Of a DNA stretch of 64,000 bases, positions 23,039 through 35,981 are shown one piece after another; the stretch's first letter is position 1, and each line of letters opens with the position of its first letter. The notes under the pieces are model-generated. The model made no database searches. It was not told where the DNA came from and worked only from the letters and a program-made list of their open reading frames with translations. The DNA is from Diphasiastrum complanatum (Eukaryota; Streptophyta; Lycopodiopsida; Lycopodiales; Lycopodiaceae), in assembly GCA_029204225.1 (NCBI GenBank), contig CM055108.1:10612461-10676460 (forward strand), read 5' to 3'. The position numbers and the translations under genes are program-made.

Positions 23039-25528
23039 CTACAATGTCTAAGAAATTCTTATGCATACAAGAAAAGTTGTGATATCTGTGGAGTAGAATC
23101 AAATGTCAATAGAACATGCACCCTAGTTCCTATACAAGCTCAATTGCCATTTGAAAAGTAAGGAATAGACCTTATGGGAACTGTACACCCTGTCTCATCT
23201 CGACAAAAATACTATAGCGTAGTTGCTAGTGACTATTTTATGAAATGGGCCGAAGCAAGGGCCATAGCTAAACATAACGTGAAAAAGACTTCCTGTTTTC
23301 TATTAGAATAGGTCATAGGACAATTTGGTGCTCTAAGGGAACTTGTATCAGCTAGAGGGACCCAATTCTTGAACAAAACTATGAAAGCACTAACTGATCA
23401 GCTGCTAATTAAGCATAAAAAGAGCACCCCTATCTTTCCCAAGCTAACGGAGTGGCCGAGAGCACAAATAAACAACTGTTAGCTATTCTTAGAAAAACAA
23501 TTCTTGAGAATCGCGAGACCGGGATAAGAAAATGTATGCAGCCTTGTGGGCCTACAATGTTACTTACAAGACAAGTACTATTCACAATATATGGCTGCTG
23601 ATAGAAATGATTCACTGTGGTCCATGATTTAGGAGAAAGAAAATCCTTACAATAGAGACTAGATACTTTACAAAACAAATGTCAATTGGCTTCCCTAATC
23701 CACCAAGAATCTTTCAAAAAAAGGATGAAAATCATGATAGGAAAATAATCAACTACAAGGTCACTACAGGATAGCTGCTACTATATGCTATGCTATTAGA
23801 CACAAATTGATGCCACAAAAATTTGCAAAGAAATGGAATGGACCATATATTATATAGTGTCTTTATGAGAACAATACAACCAAATTAGCAGAGTTGAACG
23901 AGACATCATTTGACAAGCTTATCAACATCAACAAACTCAAAGCCTATCATATGTGAATATGGGAAAACTCTTGTATAGTGTAAAATAATCTAGTTATATT
24001 TTTCATTTTGTCTTATAAAATTTAGGGACTAATCCTTTATGGTAGCAAGCGATGTAGACTTTAAGTTTTTCCCTCCCAACCATCAACATTTAATGCAATG
24101 GATCGAGAACCTGACAAGTCCTCCTTACAAAGACAGTATGTAAAGATTCAAGAAAAAGGACCTAGAATACTTTATTCCTTAGCACAACTGCTCAATTGGA
24201 GTGTACGAAGTTTTACATAGAAGACTATTGATTCACTCTAAGGAGTTATGTCAATGGGATAGTACTGATGATGTGTCCTATTTAGCTTTTTTGTGGAGTG
24301 AAAAATTGGTCAAACACATCCTTGTGGATTGTGAGTATGAGAAGCCCTGCCGATCACGTTACAACTTGGATAGTCCTTTCTTGTACATCAACATAATGAC
24401 GAACATGTTCTATGATGGAGATATTGATTCATGGTGGATTGATAGTGGAGCAAGCTTTCATATGACATGTCACAAAGAGTACTTTACTTCTTTGGTGCCT
24501 TATGAAGGAGAGAAGAAGGTCATCAACATGGCCAATGGTGGTAAAATTGTTATCAAGGGGATTGGTACTATTCCTGTTTTTCTCTCATCTACAAATAGGA
24601 ATGTTCATTTGAAGAATGTTTCGTTCATACCTTCCATTACTAAGAATGTGCTTAGTGTGTGTAAAATGGGATGAAAATGGTTGACAAAGGGCTCAAAGTG
24701 GAATTTGTTGGTGATTCTTGTTTGATTAAAAGGAATGGAGTCTTGATTGGTCAAGGCAAGAGACAAGGTGAGATCTACAAACTTGATGGATTTGTTTGGT
24801 TCTAACCATGGTTGTTTGAAGACAAAGAAGCAAGTTGGTGAGATCTGTTCAATGTCAAAGTCACAAAGGTTTTCTTATTCTAGATTTATTCCAAGATCTA
24901 AGATGCCTTTTCATTCAGTACATTTGGATGTGCATTGTACTAGTTCTTTGAGTATTGGAGGAGCAAAGATGTTTGTGACTTGCATCGATGACTTTAGTAG
25001 ATATTGTTGGACTTATCTTCTAAAGAGTAAGGATTTCATATTTGATGTCTTTCTCAAGTTCAAGAATGTTGTGGAGAGTCAATTCAACATGAAGATCAAG
25101 TGCTTAAACATGGAAAATGAAGACCTATCAACAAAGTTTAAAAATGTGTGTGGCACATGGGATCAAACGCGAAGGTTATACATAGTGTGAAAGAGAGGAA
25201 GATCAATCTTTTTGAAAGAGCTAAATCCATGAGGGTGAATGCAAATCTTCCTAAGTCTTTTTGGGGGGAGTGCATTAGCTTGATAAAGCCAAGGCCATCC
25301 AATTAAAACAAAATAGGATGACAAACCAAGAGGTTTGATAACAATAAAATCCATTGTAAAAGGCTCGGCTTGTATGTACATTGTTACATCCTTTAATTCA
25401 CCAACAGGCTTTCTTCGTGTCGAATCAACTAAATTGATATGTCTTTGGGTTGGTTGAATATTTGTCAAACCCAAAGCATGAGCCATGTCTTCCGTTATTA
25501 TATTGACGCTTGAACTTGAATCGATGGG
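23039..25528 (+). repeat. tandem unit 3 of 3 (2490 bp)
   Basis: The third copy of the same unit. It is 13 bases shorter because a short stretch (AGAGGGAGCTTTC region) is lost near 25165. Its end runs on without a junction into the full antisense gypsy protease, so this is the original right edge of the unit. It shares several variants with copy B (for example GATATTGATTC and TATGAAGGAG) that differ from units 1 and 2. Confidence 0.9.
24201..25310 (+). pseudogene. copia protease-integrase fragment (unit 3)
   Basis: Same content as 19195-20310, with DSWWIDSGASFHM open. A 13-base deletion after GTWDQ changes the frame near its end. Non-functional. Confidence 0.82.
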
Positions 25529-27600
25529 CACTTTCTCAATCAAGCATCCAACAATTGTTAAATCAATTTCTGGTGTGCCAAGATCTCCCAGATCAATGGA
25601 CATATCTCGACATCTGGGAAGAAATTGTTTTTTCTTCTTAGAAGAAGTAAGTCTTTTCAATTGCTTACGATAGTAATTGTTGTCAGCCAGTAATTGCTCG
25701 AACATGATATTAGGGTGAAGAGAACCAATGTCGGTAACAATTTCGAATTTGAGATAGGCTTATCAATGATTGCCTCCAAAAGTTTTGTCTTTGCGATTTC
25801 CACGTCCCCTTCTTAAAAAATAACTTAGCTGCATCATGATCGTAATCATGATCAACTTTAAGATCTTCTTTCATTAAGGCTTTACTCGAAGATTTCTTTT
25901 TCGAGGACTTCCTTCGTTTCTTTGAGGGTACTTTCATGTCAGGTTTCGAGGAGCTTTTGCTTCTCGTCGTTACTTTAAACAGCTTCTCGCTCGGCCAAGT
26001 TTGGTCAATTGGCTTTGAATATTTGCCTTCAATGACATCAACCTTCTAGACAACAACATCGGCCAAATATTTTTGTTTCGTATCAACAGTAGCAGCAGGT
26101 GTAGCAACATATTGGTACTTAGGTCGCAGCTTCAACGGTTGTGGACAATCCGGATACTTATGGTCTGGTTCTTTACAATTTGAACATAAAGGAATAAACC
26201 CAATCGATTTTCGTGGTTGTGCACAATCGGGCGAAAAGTGTCTTGGTTCTCCACAATTGTAACAATTTCCCAAAACTTATTTATTCAAACTGGTAGAATC
26301 GACAAATTCTGGTGGGTTATGTCTCTTTGGTACAAACTTGGGTTTGGTTTGTTGAAATTGTGCTGTAGAACCTTGACCATTTGTCGATGCATCATCTAGG
26401 AATATAAACAATACTTCTTGAGAAGAATCTTCAACATATTTGACATTTACATTCTTCTTTAGAATGTCCAGATGCACCGCATTTCGTACACCACAGTCTC
26501 AAATTCGAAGAAGAAGCTTTTAGTCTTTTGTCTACGACTTCTGAAATCTGTACTTTCAAATCGTTGAACTTCTTATTAAGATTAGCCATATTACTCTTTC
26601 ACATCTTTTCAACTTTAGAAAGGATAGACTTATCCTCATAATTTTTATCGCCTTCTTTTCATTTAGACTTTCATTTCTTTCTACGATCAATATCATCAGT
26701 TTCTGAGTCTGATGAATCACTAGAATCAGATTTGGTACTTGAAGAACTTGAACTAGATTCTAATTTAGAGTGATCTTCACTGCCATTGGAATCATGCTTA
26801 GATTTATGTGTACGTCTAGTAGATCGTCTTTTACGTGCTAACTTTGATGTCTCATAATTCTCAACACTTGCTATGACTGTTGTTAAAGAAGTCATATTTC
26901 TTGTCTATAGTATCGGTCAATTTTCGATGGTAAACCTACCAAAATCCACTCGATCTGCATTGCGACAAGATACACACCAGTTAATTTTCCAATCAGATTC
27001 TTTACTTTTGGTGTGTATCTTTGAAGCGATTCTTATTTCTTCTTCTGAATATTATTAAGTCGTCCAAGAATTCTGGACGAATAACCAATTTCTCTAAACT
27101 AGTTTAAGAAGGCATCTTTCCGTAATACCCAGGTGGTGACACGTCCTGGTTCGACTTGACTGTACCATATGCTTGTTTTTTTAGAAGACCAGGAAAAATC
27201 CACAGTTTGTCTGCATCAGCACCTTCGTTATTCGAGTTGGCAATCGACTCGAATTGCGAAACATAACTGTCAGCATCATCTGAAGATGTCCCTTTAAAAT
27301 AATCATATTTGATCTTCGAGATTTAGGTAAAACGAGAAGCAGGGCCTTCCATAATTGGCTCTAGAACTGGATTTGATCAGGCTCTAGAACTGGATTAACA
27401 ACTTCGAAACCTGGATCAGCTGGGGATTCTCCGGATTGATATTTAGAAACGATGCTTCTCCTCTTTGCAAAGATTCCTATAAACTCCTGAAAAATTTGTC
27501 ACGAAGTTTTTGACATCTTTCTAGTCAAGCAGCTCTATTTGACATGCATTGGAGATGAAGATGGAGATGTCAGTTTGCATCAACCTATTTGGCGATCGTT
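25290..27600 (-). pseudogene. Ty3/gypsy gag-protease remnant (minus strand)
   Basis: Reading down the minus strand: a gag region near 27360-27080 (DDADSYVSQFESIANSNNE, FPGLLKKQAYG) and a Ser/Asp-rich linker at 26895-26671. Two CCHC knuckles follow in 26273-26046 (CYNCGEPRHFSPDC and CSNCKEPDHKYPDC), then a Lys-rich segment. A retropepsin-type protease lies at 25705-25290, where the catalytic DSGSS motif reads DSSSS, losing the Gly. Stops and a ~79-bp deletion relative to copy B near 25815 disable it. The order and the tRNA-Asp-like primer site at 27602 suggest a Tat/Athila-like gypsy group. Pol is missing on this strand. Confidence 0.85.
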
Positions 27601-27601
27601 T

Positions 27602-27616
27602 GGCAACGGCACCAAA
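27602..27616 (-). other. primer binding site of the minus-strand gypsy element (tRNA-Asp type, decayed)
   Basis: The minus strand reads TTTGGTGCCGTTGCC, one base from the TGGCGCCGTTGCC primer site common in plant Tat/Athila elements. It sits just upstream of gag on the same strand. The LTR should begin near 27620 (TGGTATATGTTGC) and extend right. Confidence 0.6.
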
Positions 27617-27619
27617 AAT

Positions 27620-28140
<521 letters not shown>

Positions 28141-30199
28141 CTATGGAGCAAACAAACACACCTCTTCAGATTCTTGGTGTGTTGCTCCATTTACAAATTC
28201 TAATTAACAGACAAATTATAAGTACATATAATTTATATAGTTGTCGATTCATTGTGACGATTCAAATCTAGTCGCTTCATATTCCAAGTGTCGTTTCGTT
28301 TCAGGAGGTCATGTCCTTTAATTAAAGACAGGTCCTTAAGCATTTATATCAAAAAATGATATAGGTCTCTTCAAAATATATAATTGTCCAGCACATATCC
28401 TCATTTCTAAGTATAAATTGCCATTTTATAGAAATATGTGGTATCACACATGAGAGTTATTTGTTGTGATACATGCACTTAAAGGAGGCATTACCTTTAT
28501 GGTAGTCAGTTTATAGTGTATACAGATCACCAACCTTTTAACCCAATGATCACATAGTTATTTGATTAGTTAGAAGTTAATAAAAGGACTTTCGACCTTT
28601 TGCAGAAATTAGATGTCGCAAGGCCTAATAGTCAAGTTAGTGAACAAAAACGACTCCTCCCAAATTTCAAATTTCAAATTTCAAATAATAAGGGAGGTGG
28701 AAATTGGCCAATAGGATTTAAGGCCAAAGCCCTAAAATCCACTATATAGAGTAGTGAATTGTAGTTCGTTTCTCACATTCACATGTTCATTTCAATAAAG
28801 CAGATTGAACCTCTTACGGATTGAATTGGATGTCCTTGCTCTTCTTTCTTTCTTCATCTCTCAAGCTTTATTTGGAATTCGCTATTTGTTGGATTTGCTA
28901 ATTATCTCTCTCAATCACTAAATTTCACCTTTTATTTCACAATGAAAGAAAAAAAAAACAATGAATTTTTCACGGTTGACTCCCCAGACATGAAGGATTT
29001 ACTGCCAACTGTTAGATTCTATCAATTTTCACATTGTTTAAGCAATTTGTTTGGAATCTATGTGGATGACCTACATGTGAAATAACACTTGTAATATTCA
29101 GAAATATAGAAGGTCAATACTAACCACCAATGGATAATGTGGCAAATTAGATAGATCTTATCCAAAGTGGATATGGATGAGTACAATGAGTTGTACCACA
29201 CGTGCTGGAAGCAACCTAGAGAGAGATTATGATGATTGTGTACTTGATCCATGATGGATCTATTGTGAGGTTAATCTTGAGAAACATTGATTTGGGAGCC
29301 ATCATTGTGTTTTCACTCTCTTAAGCTAGTTCTTTGTGGATGAATGCTTGGTATTTCTTTAGTAAACATATTTTCTGTTAACAAGCCGTACACATGTTGT
29401 ACTTCAGACGTGTGAAGCCTCTGGATCATCTTTTTTTATTGTTCTTTCTTGGATCAATAGAAATTGTCAAGTAGAAGCTAGAATTGGATGCTAGTCTTGA
29501 TATAGATCAAGATCCCAAGCTACCAATCACTCTAATTAACAATTTGTGGTCAAAATGAGTCCTTAACTCTAAAATTTGACAAACCTCCACTATTGAAACT
29601 CAGCTTCCTTCATACTTGCGCTTCACACAAGAATAGATGATGCATTTTTTTTAGCAAACACTAGTGAATGAGAGCAAGCAGATACTCCATGCATGCTATC
29701 AAGATAGATTCATGCAGGCAGGAAGGTTGGCACAACGAGGCAATTGTGAACATTCCTATGTAGCCCATCTATGCTTGATTTTAGATAAACTATTTAAGTC
29801 TCTGATGCTTGCAAAGATGTCCCATGTTATGATCATAGAGTTATTGGATCACCAACTAGAATGTGCTCATGGGTACTTTTCCAATTGGATCTTCCACAAT
29901 ATTGTGTTTGTTGGTTAGCTAATGGCATCTTGTTTCCACAAACTTGGCAATTGTGATAGCCATTATAGATATGGTCGATTCTTTGAAGGAACATGGTACC
30001 TGTAGGATGGCTATGAAGTGCAAAAGTAATGACACATATAGCTTCTTGTAGAAAGGCAAGAGTACAAATGGTTTGAACAATCATCTACTCATGCTTATGC
30101 CCTACAAGGCAAAGTAGTTCATGATATAGTACGCACAGTTACTTAAAATATGGTATACACAGTAACTGTGACTATGGTGGCATTCACATTAGGTTAAAT
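28141..30199. other. spacer with repeat-like pieces, no gene recognised
   Basis: AT-rich DNA without a convincing coding domain. The CAAATTT-type run at 28669-28690 and a TTCAGACGTGTGAAG near-palindrome at 29403-29417 (as in copia LTRs) suggest decayed LTR material around 28990-29520. Small frames such as 29664-29918 and 30084-29833 show no family I recognise. An inverted repeat CACAGTTACT/AGTAACTGTG with a 17-base loop lies at 30134-30170. Confidence 0.5.
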
Positions 30200-31369
30200 G
30201 TGATACAAAAAATTGAAATTAAGTATCATATCAGAGAGATTTTTAGCGCCCAAGCTTTGAAAATAGCAATGGCAAGGAGACCCAGATCTAAAGTTGAGTC
30301 TGTGATTTTTTACAATGAGAAAGATGAAGTTGATAACTGGAAGCCAACAAAATATACGAAGAATTCATGGGTGTTGCTGCATCCATCATCAAAGGAAAAT
30401 TTCCAACAAAACAAAAGAGCAAAAATGACATACAAATCTTATTGGAAAGCAAAAATTCTGGAGTTTAAGACTACTCCGGGAGATTGATTGATATCAAAAG
30501 TTCTAGTACAACATGTATATATGCATTCAGAAATCAAAGTACATGATATCAATCCTCATGAAAATCGAAAATGTGATTGTAATTCTATCAAAACATGTGC
30601 ACTCTACAACAATCATAGGTGATTTTCTTTATTGATTCTCTTTAAATTATAATTTAAATGCTTCAACATTGTTTTTTTCTTTTAGATTTATATCCATCAT
30701 GCATAAGTGAATGGGAGCCAGCACAATCACTTGTAGGAATATTGGATGTGATTCAGTCTGATGTTGGAAAGCTGCAATATAGAGAAAGAAGTCCAAAGGA
30801 ACTTGTAGATTGTGGTATCTATTTTTATGAAACTTCATATACGCCACAAACAGATGGCAAGCTCAAAGCATTTCCATTGCCTAAGAGTGATGAGTGGCCT
30901 ACTCTTGACAGTATTATTTCTGAATCCTTCAGATGCAAGCTACTCATTGATATTAGAAATGCTATGAAGATAAGCATAGGATCGAAAATTGTTCATCTAA
31001 GTTGGTTTATCTCATTACATATACTTGTTGATTTTTTTTCGAGTGCTAGTGTTCTTAGGACACGAACTTTATTTGTTTGCAAGGATTTATCAGATGAGAC
31101 TTTGTCGGATTTCATGGATCAAGGCTGGGATAGTAAAACAAATAATGACATAGAATGCAGGATTAAAAAGTCTTCAATGATCTTTTGTTATCATATCGAA
31201 AAGCAAATGCTCAGTCTCACATTTAGCTATCAGAGATACAAGAAAATTGAAGGTACATGGCTACCACTGGATCAAGACTTTGAGCAAAATGGTCACTCGA
31301 ACCGAATGGAGATAAGCATTATTTACAATGAAGAATATTTGACTATGGTTGAGGTGGAAGAGCATTAGA
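30200..31369 (+). pseudogene. unrecognised gene-like fragment with plausible introns
   Basis: A frame from 30200 reads MARRPRSKVESVIFYNEKDE onward to 30485. A second open frame, 30658-31368, carries 236 codons with FYETSYTPQTDGKLKAFPLP and FVCKDLSDETLSDFM. A possible 67-base intron (GT at 30619, polypyrimidine tract and AG at 30685) separates them, and a second candidate with GTAAGT lies at 31453-31526. A stop at 30485 interrupts the first exon. No domain was recognised. It could be a decayed host gene or a DNA-transposon gene. The same kind of DNA resumes at 41280 after copy B. Confidence 0.4.
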
Positions 31370-31868
31370 CGCTTGATTTTATCAGAATAGAGCTCATGCT
31401 ATTACAAAGCAATCTACCAACATATTTCAGATTTATCATCAACGGAAGACTCGTAAGTACTCTATGTTTATTGCCATTTCAAAATAGTACAAAATAATTG
31501 AAAATGACATAATTTACAATTGCAGATTCACTAATGTTTGTCATGTCACAGATGCGAAAAAGATAGGAGCTGATAACGTGCTGCAAAGATCTACCTACAA
31601 CAATCACCATTGTGGAAGAACAATAGCTTCAAATAAAGCTTGTAGAAAATCTGTGTATAGACTTTTTCATTCAATAAATCAAAGCCCAAGTTGGGCATCA
31701 GTACATGTATTTTGTGCTCCCAAATTCATAAAATGGAGCAGCATTTGATATATCAATGTATATTTTTCTATGAATTCTATACATGCGCAATTTATTTCTG
31801 TTCTATGCTATCTATATTGTTCTAATCTTTATTTAATATAATTACATCATCCTTTGCACCATCATCAA
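31370..31868. other. continuation of the unrecognised gene-like region
   Basis: It includes the candidate intron 31453-31526 and short open stretches. No family was recognised. It leads directly into the left 155-bp target repeat. Confidence 0.35.
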
Positions 31869-32023
31869 CAACGGGAGGTGAATCCTTGGTATGCTTAGGA
31901 AAATTTATTGTCTAAATCTGTACACCTAGTTTGATGTGTACTCAAGAAGTGTAAACTGCAAGATAGAACATTCATGTATTAGTAATGGCTAAAAAAATCA
32001 ACAAAATAGAAAACTAATCACGA
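31869..32023. repeat. left 155-bp target direct repeat flanking copy B
   Basis: CAACGGGAGGTGAATCC to AACTAATCACGA. The same 155 bases recur at 41125-41279 at a constant offset of 9256, with no indel and two mismatches seen (TTTGATG/CTTGATG and AAAAAATC/AAAACATC). It is absent from both ends of copy A, so it belongs to the target, not to the inserted segment. Confidence 0.93.
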
Positions 32024-32473
32024 ATGGGTTAAGCCTTGGGGAACGTGGCTCTAACTTGTCGGCTGAGTTGGATGGCTTGCTTGGGTGGAAGTTACTTGTT
32101 TATGGCTGTCCAATTTGTAGTGGCGCCAGGTTGGCTTCCAATGCTCGTGACGAAGCTTTGAATTGGTTAAGTCTGATGTAAGTCAGACGACTTGCTTGGA
32201 ATGGATGTTATTCGTTTGTAATGAAGCTTTGAGTTAGTTGAATTTGATGTATGTCGGACAGCTTGCTTGGAGGGAAGTCACCTACATTGGGGCCCCCGGT
32301 CTGGCATGGCGCTAGGTCGGATCTCAATGTTGGCTTCCGAACTTCAAATTTGTTAAGTTTGATCGTTGTTGGCGAGTTGGCTGCTTGTATGTTAAGTGGG
32401 TTTGGACGACAAGAATTGAAAGCCGGGAAGCTAAGTCATGGTTCTCGACTCCCTTTGGGATGCCTGTGCTATA
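32022..32473 (+). repeat. 3' half of a long LTR, truncated (copy B)
   Basis: Equivalent to 12934-13385. It ends GCTATA as in copy A. The start is the copy B breakpoint. Confidence 0.75.
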
Positions 32474-32490
32474 GCATGCTAGCACCAACA

Positions 32491-33232
32491 TATAAGACAT
32501 TTGACCAATAAGCTGAAGTACAAGAATCATTTAAGAAGATGAATTCATATTGTTTGAGTTATTTCAAAGTTACAAGACAACACATTATGAAAAAATATAG
32601 TTCCAAACCACATTAGTGGATGAAATAGATCTTGGGCCAATTCGGTTGCACATCTAGAAATAGCTAGAAGATAGAAATCACTACTTTATGCATGCTAGAA
32701 TTTAGAAATGCACAAAAACTTAGATATGACTTAGAACTATCCCTGTCCATACAATAGCAGTCTGAGTATATTACGTCACACATGTGGATCCAAGATCTAC
32801 AAAATCAATATTCTACACATAGAAAACCAAGATATCAAGAGAGAAACACATGAGATGGACATAGAAACATAAGAGATGAATTCTCCACAATGAAAGAAAC
32901 TATGATGATTATTTCTCCATGTAGGTACAGATATTTATAGCTTTCAAAATATCATTTGGCCACTTGCCCCAAACTTGACCTAATTTGGAAACTTCTCGAT
33001 ACTTCATCAAAAACCTAGAAAATCTAGTCTAGATGCAATGTACCAAAGTTAGCCAATTAGAATGGGTCCAAATCTGACCTCATCTACTTATCCACTTGCC
33101 AAAAATAGTAAATCCAATATTTAGATCCTTATTGAAAAATATGAAACTATCTCTAGGTTGAGATTTCAAGTTGGCCTCCAAAAATGCCAATAAACCAACA
33201 AAACTAACAAAACTAGCTGACAAATTTTTATA
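32491..33232 (-). repeat. minus-strand copia-type LTR (copy B)
   Basis: Equivalent to 13403-14144, with a CACACATGTG near-palindrome at 32777-32786 and the purine tract GAAGAGGGAG at 33242-33233 on the minus strand. The inferred TG terminus is mutated here (TATAAG). Confidence 0.62.
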
Positions 33233-35518
33233 CTCCCTCTTCAACTAGTTTTACCACAAAACTTTGATCCATCTTTATGAATGATCTCCATCCTAAGTAT
33301 ATACCTCCTTCCTATGGTTTTAAAGTAACTTCCATTACTGATATAATAGAGAATAGTGTTTCACTATTGGATGTTTCACTATTTCTTACATCAATTTTGC
33401 ACATCAAGATATAAGTAGAACATGAAGAGCCAAATAGAATGTAAATGTAATGATTCCTCCATGCTTCAAACTTTGAACTCTCTGGAAAATAACAGTAGCC
33501 AAACAATAATTGATAGTTATCATCCAAGCTTGAATGTCTCCTCCATTTTTGTCCTTGAGATGTATCCTCCATGAAAATATATGTATGAGCCTCCATCTCC
33601 ATCTTGCCATAAGATATCATCAACACTTAATGACTTGATCATGAATGAGTGATATAATGAGCCTCCAATAGCTTCATTTTCATCAACAAAACCAGCCAAG
33701 AATGCTAGTACAACTCCAACAACAAGATATTGCAAGACAATGTAGCTAGTTTCACCATATCTAAGAGTTGACAATTTGCACACATTCACATGAAATAGCT
33801 CAAACCTGAGATAGAACAAGTAAAGTAAACTTTAACAACACTTCCTTGCTACTCCCTTGACCCTACTTGAGTCTTCAATAACCTGCAAAAACAAATCCAA
33901 AGTATATTTGCCACTTGACTTCCCTTGTTGCTCTTGACTTCCCTTGTTGACTTTCCTTGTTGCTCTTGACTAGCTCCAAATTGCCACCTTCTCTTTTGTG
34001 TAGTTGAAGCCCTTTGAGATCAACCTCTTGAACTTTCACTTGATCATCAAAGCCATTGAACAAAAAAAAAAGGTTTTAGATTCATTACTTGCATCCATTC
34101 CTTGAAAACCATCGTCCACTTGGGATGGCTATCTTCGGAACTGAAACCCACTGAGCATGGGTGATATCTTGTGTCAGTTGAGTTTTTCTCAAAAGGCAAA
34201 GGACTAGGGTCCTCTTTAGAGATTGGCAACAAGTTAAATCAAGCCAAAATCCTAGTAGATGGAAAGAAAAGTGTTGGAAAGGCTCTTGTTTGAGAACTCT
34301 ACTCTAAGTCCAGTCAACTAATTTTATAAGTGGGAGGAAACTATCACACACACCTCTCCCTTGTTGAAAATCTTGAATGAAAGTTGATCAAAATGGGGGC
34401 AAATTCAAGGTGACCTAGCCATACTCACACGAGTAGACTGGCAAACTCAAGGTGACCTAGCCATACTCACACGAGTAGGGGCAAACTTTGGACCTAATTA
34501 GTTGACAGGTTCTTGTTGTGGAAAGGAAAGCCTGTTATAGGCTTCTCTAGACCAACAATGATGAGGAGACATAATGACTATGCTCACTTGTGTTATGTGT
34601 AAAGCAGCTGATCAACAAAGGAATTGTGAGAGTTGAATCTTGCACGAGAGACATGGTACTTCGAACAAACGCTAAGGGACAGTTCATATTGGAATCGGAC
34701 TACTGCAAACTCTAGGTGCATGTGTCTAATTCAAAGAGAGCTACTTGAAGCCAAGCGAGATGTACACTTCTTGTTTTGACTATGAGGACCACCAGTGATG
34801 GAATTGTGAAATTCATGTTTTGCGTGACAGACATGGTGCTTCAAACAAAAGCGAAGAGATAGTTTGTATGCGAATCAAACTGGTGCGTCCCCTTCGCTCT
34901 CCACTAGGTCAATGGTTACATTTGGGTTGATTCAAAGACAACTACTTCAAGCTAAGTGAGAGGTGCATTGCGGAGTACTCAATCTTTGCCTACCTTAAAG
35001 AGCCAAAAGAAAAAGTATCAAGATCAGGCCGAGACAATGAGATAAATCAAGGTGCAAAAGTAGGGCACAAGGTGGACCATAAAGTGGGCAATCAATGATA
35101 AATCCTTTGGCTCAGGGAGTCCTGATACCTACATAGAAATGATCAAATCTGGAGCTCAAGGAGCTCAACACAATGTGCATCAAGGACATCAGGAGCTCAA
35201 AGCAGTTCCAAAGTCAAAAGTCAGAAGCGAAAGGGGAAACATTTCAACAAAAAGCCTCTATCACTAGTTAATAAGGTTCTTGGGTTTTATGTAAGCGATA
35301 TAAAATCTATGCTTTTCCCAGACAAAGCAATTTTTTCAAGTTATGTAATTTTTCTAAATAAAAAGCTGAGCCTCCGAGTTGTGGTGTACCAACTACAATC
35401 ATAATAAAATGTGGCCAGTAAATTGAGTATTGTGCCAAATAGCTTAAATGTAGTTAATTTTAATTGGGCGGCACCTTTGTTTTAATCTGACATCTGATGG
35501 GGACATCACATTTTATAA
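33233..35518 (-). mobile_element. internal region, non-coding, with antisense captured fragment (copy B)
   Basis: Equivalent to 14145-16418. The LLPIS-EDPS peptide block is at 34232-34047 on the minus strand. A 42-bp tandem duplication (GCAAA-TCAAGGTGACCTAGCC) unique to copy B lies at 34399-34480. No recognisable enzyme is encoded. Confidence 0.45.
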
Positions 35519-35981
35519 AGGTGGGGTGGATGTTGTAAAGCTAGCTTTACAATGCAAGCTTTGCTTCCAGCGCCACTGGCACCAACATTGTTCCCTGGCG
35601 CCGGCAGTGCCACTGCTGCTCCCGGTGCCACCGATGCCACTATGACCAGAATCTAGCCAGCACCAAGTTCCTATAGCTGAAAAACTTTGATCGGTTCTAG
35701 CGAGGTCTAGAGAGCTTGGATCTTTGTGAAATCACCTCACACGATCTAGGCATGATTAAAGGAAGCCTAGGGATCAGTAAATTCTAGAGAGAGAAAACTC
35801 TCTAGAGAGAGAGGTATGAGAGAGAAAATGACTTTCTAGAACACTTGGTATGAGGGGAGGTGGCGAATCCCACCAAAACTGTAGGGGGATGCAAGTTGCA
35901 ACTTAGGGCGAGTCTCAACCAAGTCTCAGCTCCCCTTGCTGGAATGTTATCCTGGCGTCCGCCTTGGCATGCCAGCTTGCC
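35519..35981 (+). repeat. purine tract and 5' half of a long LTR (copy B)
   Basis: GTGGGGTGGA precedes TGTTGTAAAGC at 35531. The LTR half stops near 35981, as at 16893 in copy A. One GGTGTC-region indel distinguishes the copies. Confidence 0.72.

Larger units (their letters stand above)
12934..26978 (+). repeat. segmental repeat, copy A (probable donor, 14 kb, contains a triplication)
   Basis: This interval is near-identical to copy B at 32022-41126. The constant offset is 19088 bases from 13163 to at least 15144, with small indels later. Copy A is longer because a 2503-bp unit is present three times rather than once. The retroelement pieces continue past both ends here: the half LTR starts earlier, at 12861, and gypsy gag continues to about 27600. 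In copy B both are cut off. That polarity makes copy A the likely source. Divergence between the copies is low, roughly one base per hundred by eye. Confidence 0.9.

Noticed and set aside
18033-25528. The tandem units as a CRISPR or classical satellite array
   Set aside because: Only three units of 2.5 kb made of identifiable retroelement parts; no short repeat-spacer structure, and the genome is eukaryotic.
29664-30084. Two overlapping 83-84-codon frames on opposite strands
   Set aside because: Neither shows a domain; Cys/His spacing on the minus strand is not enough to call a zinc-binding protein.
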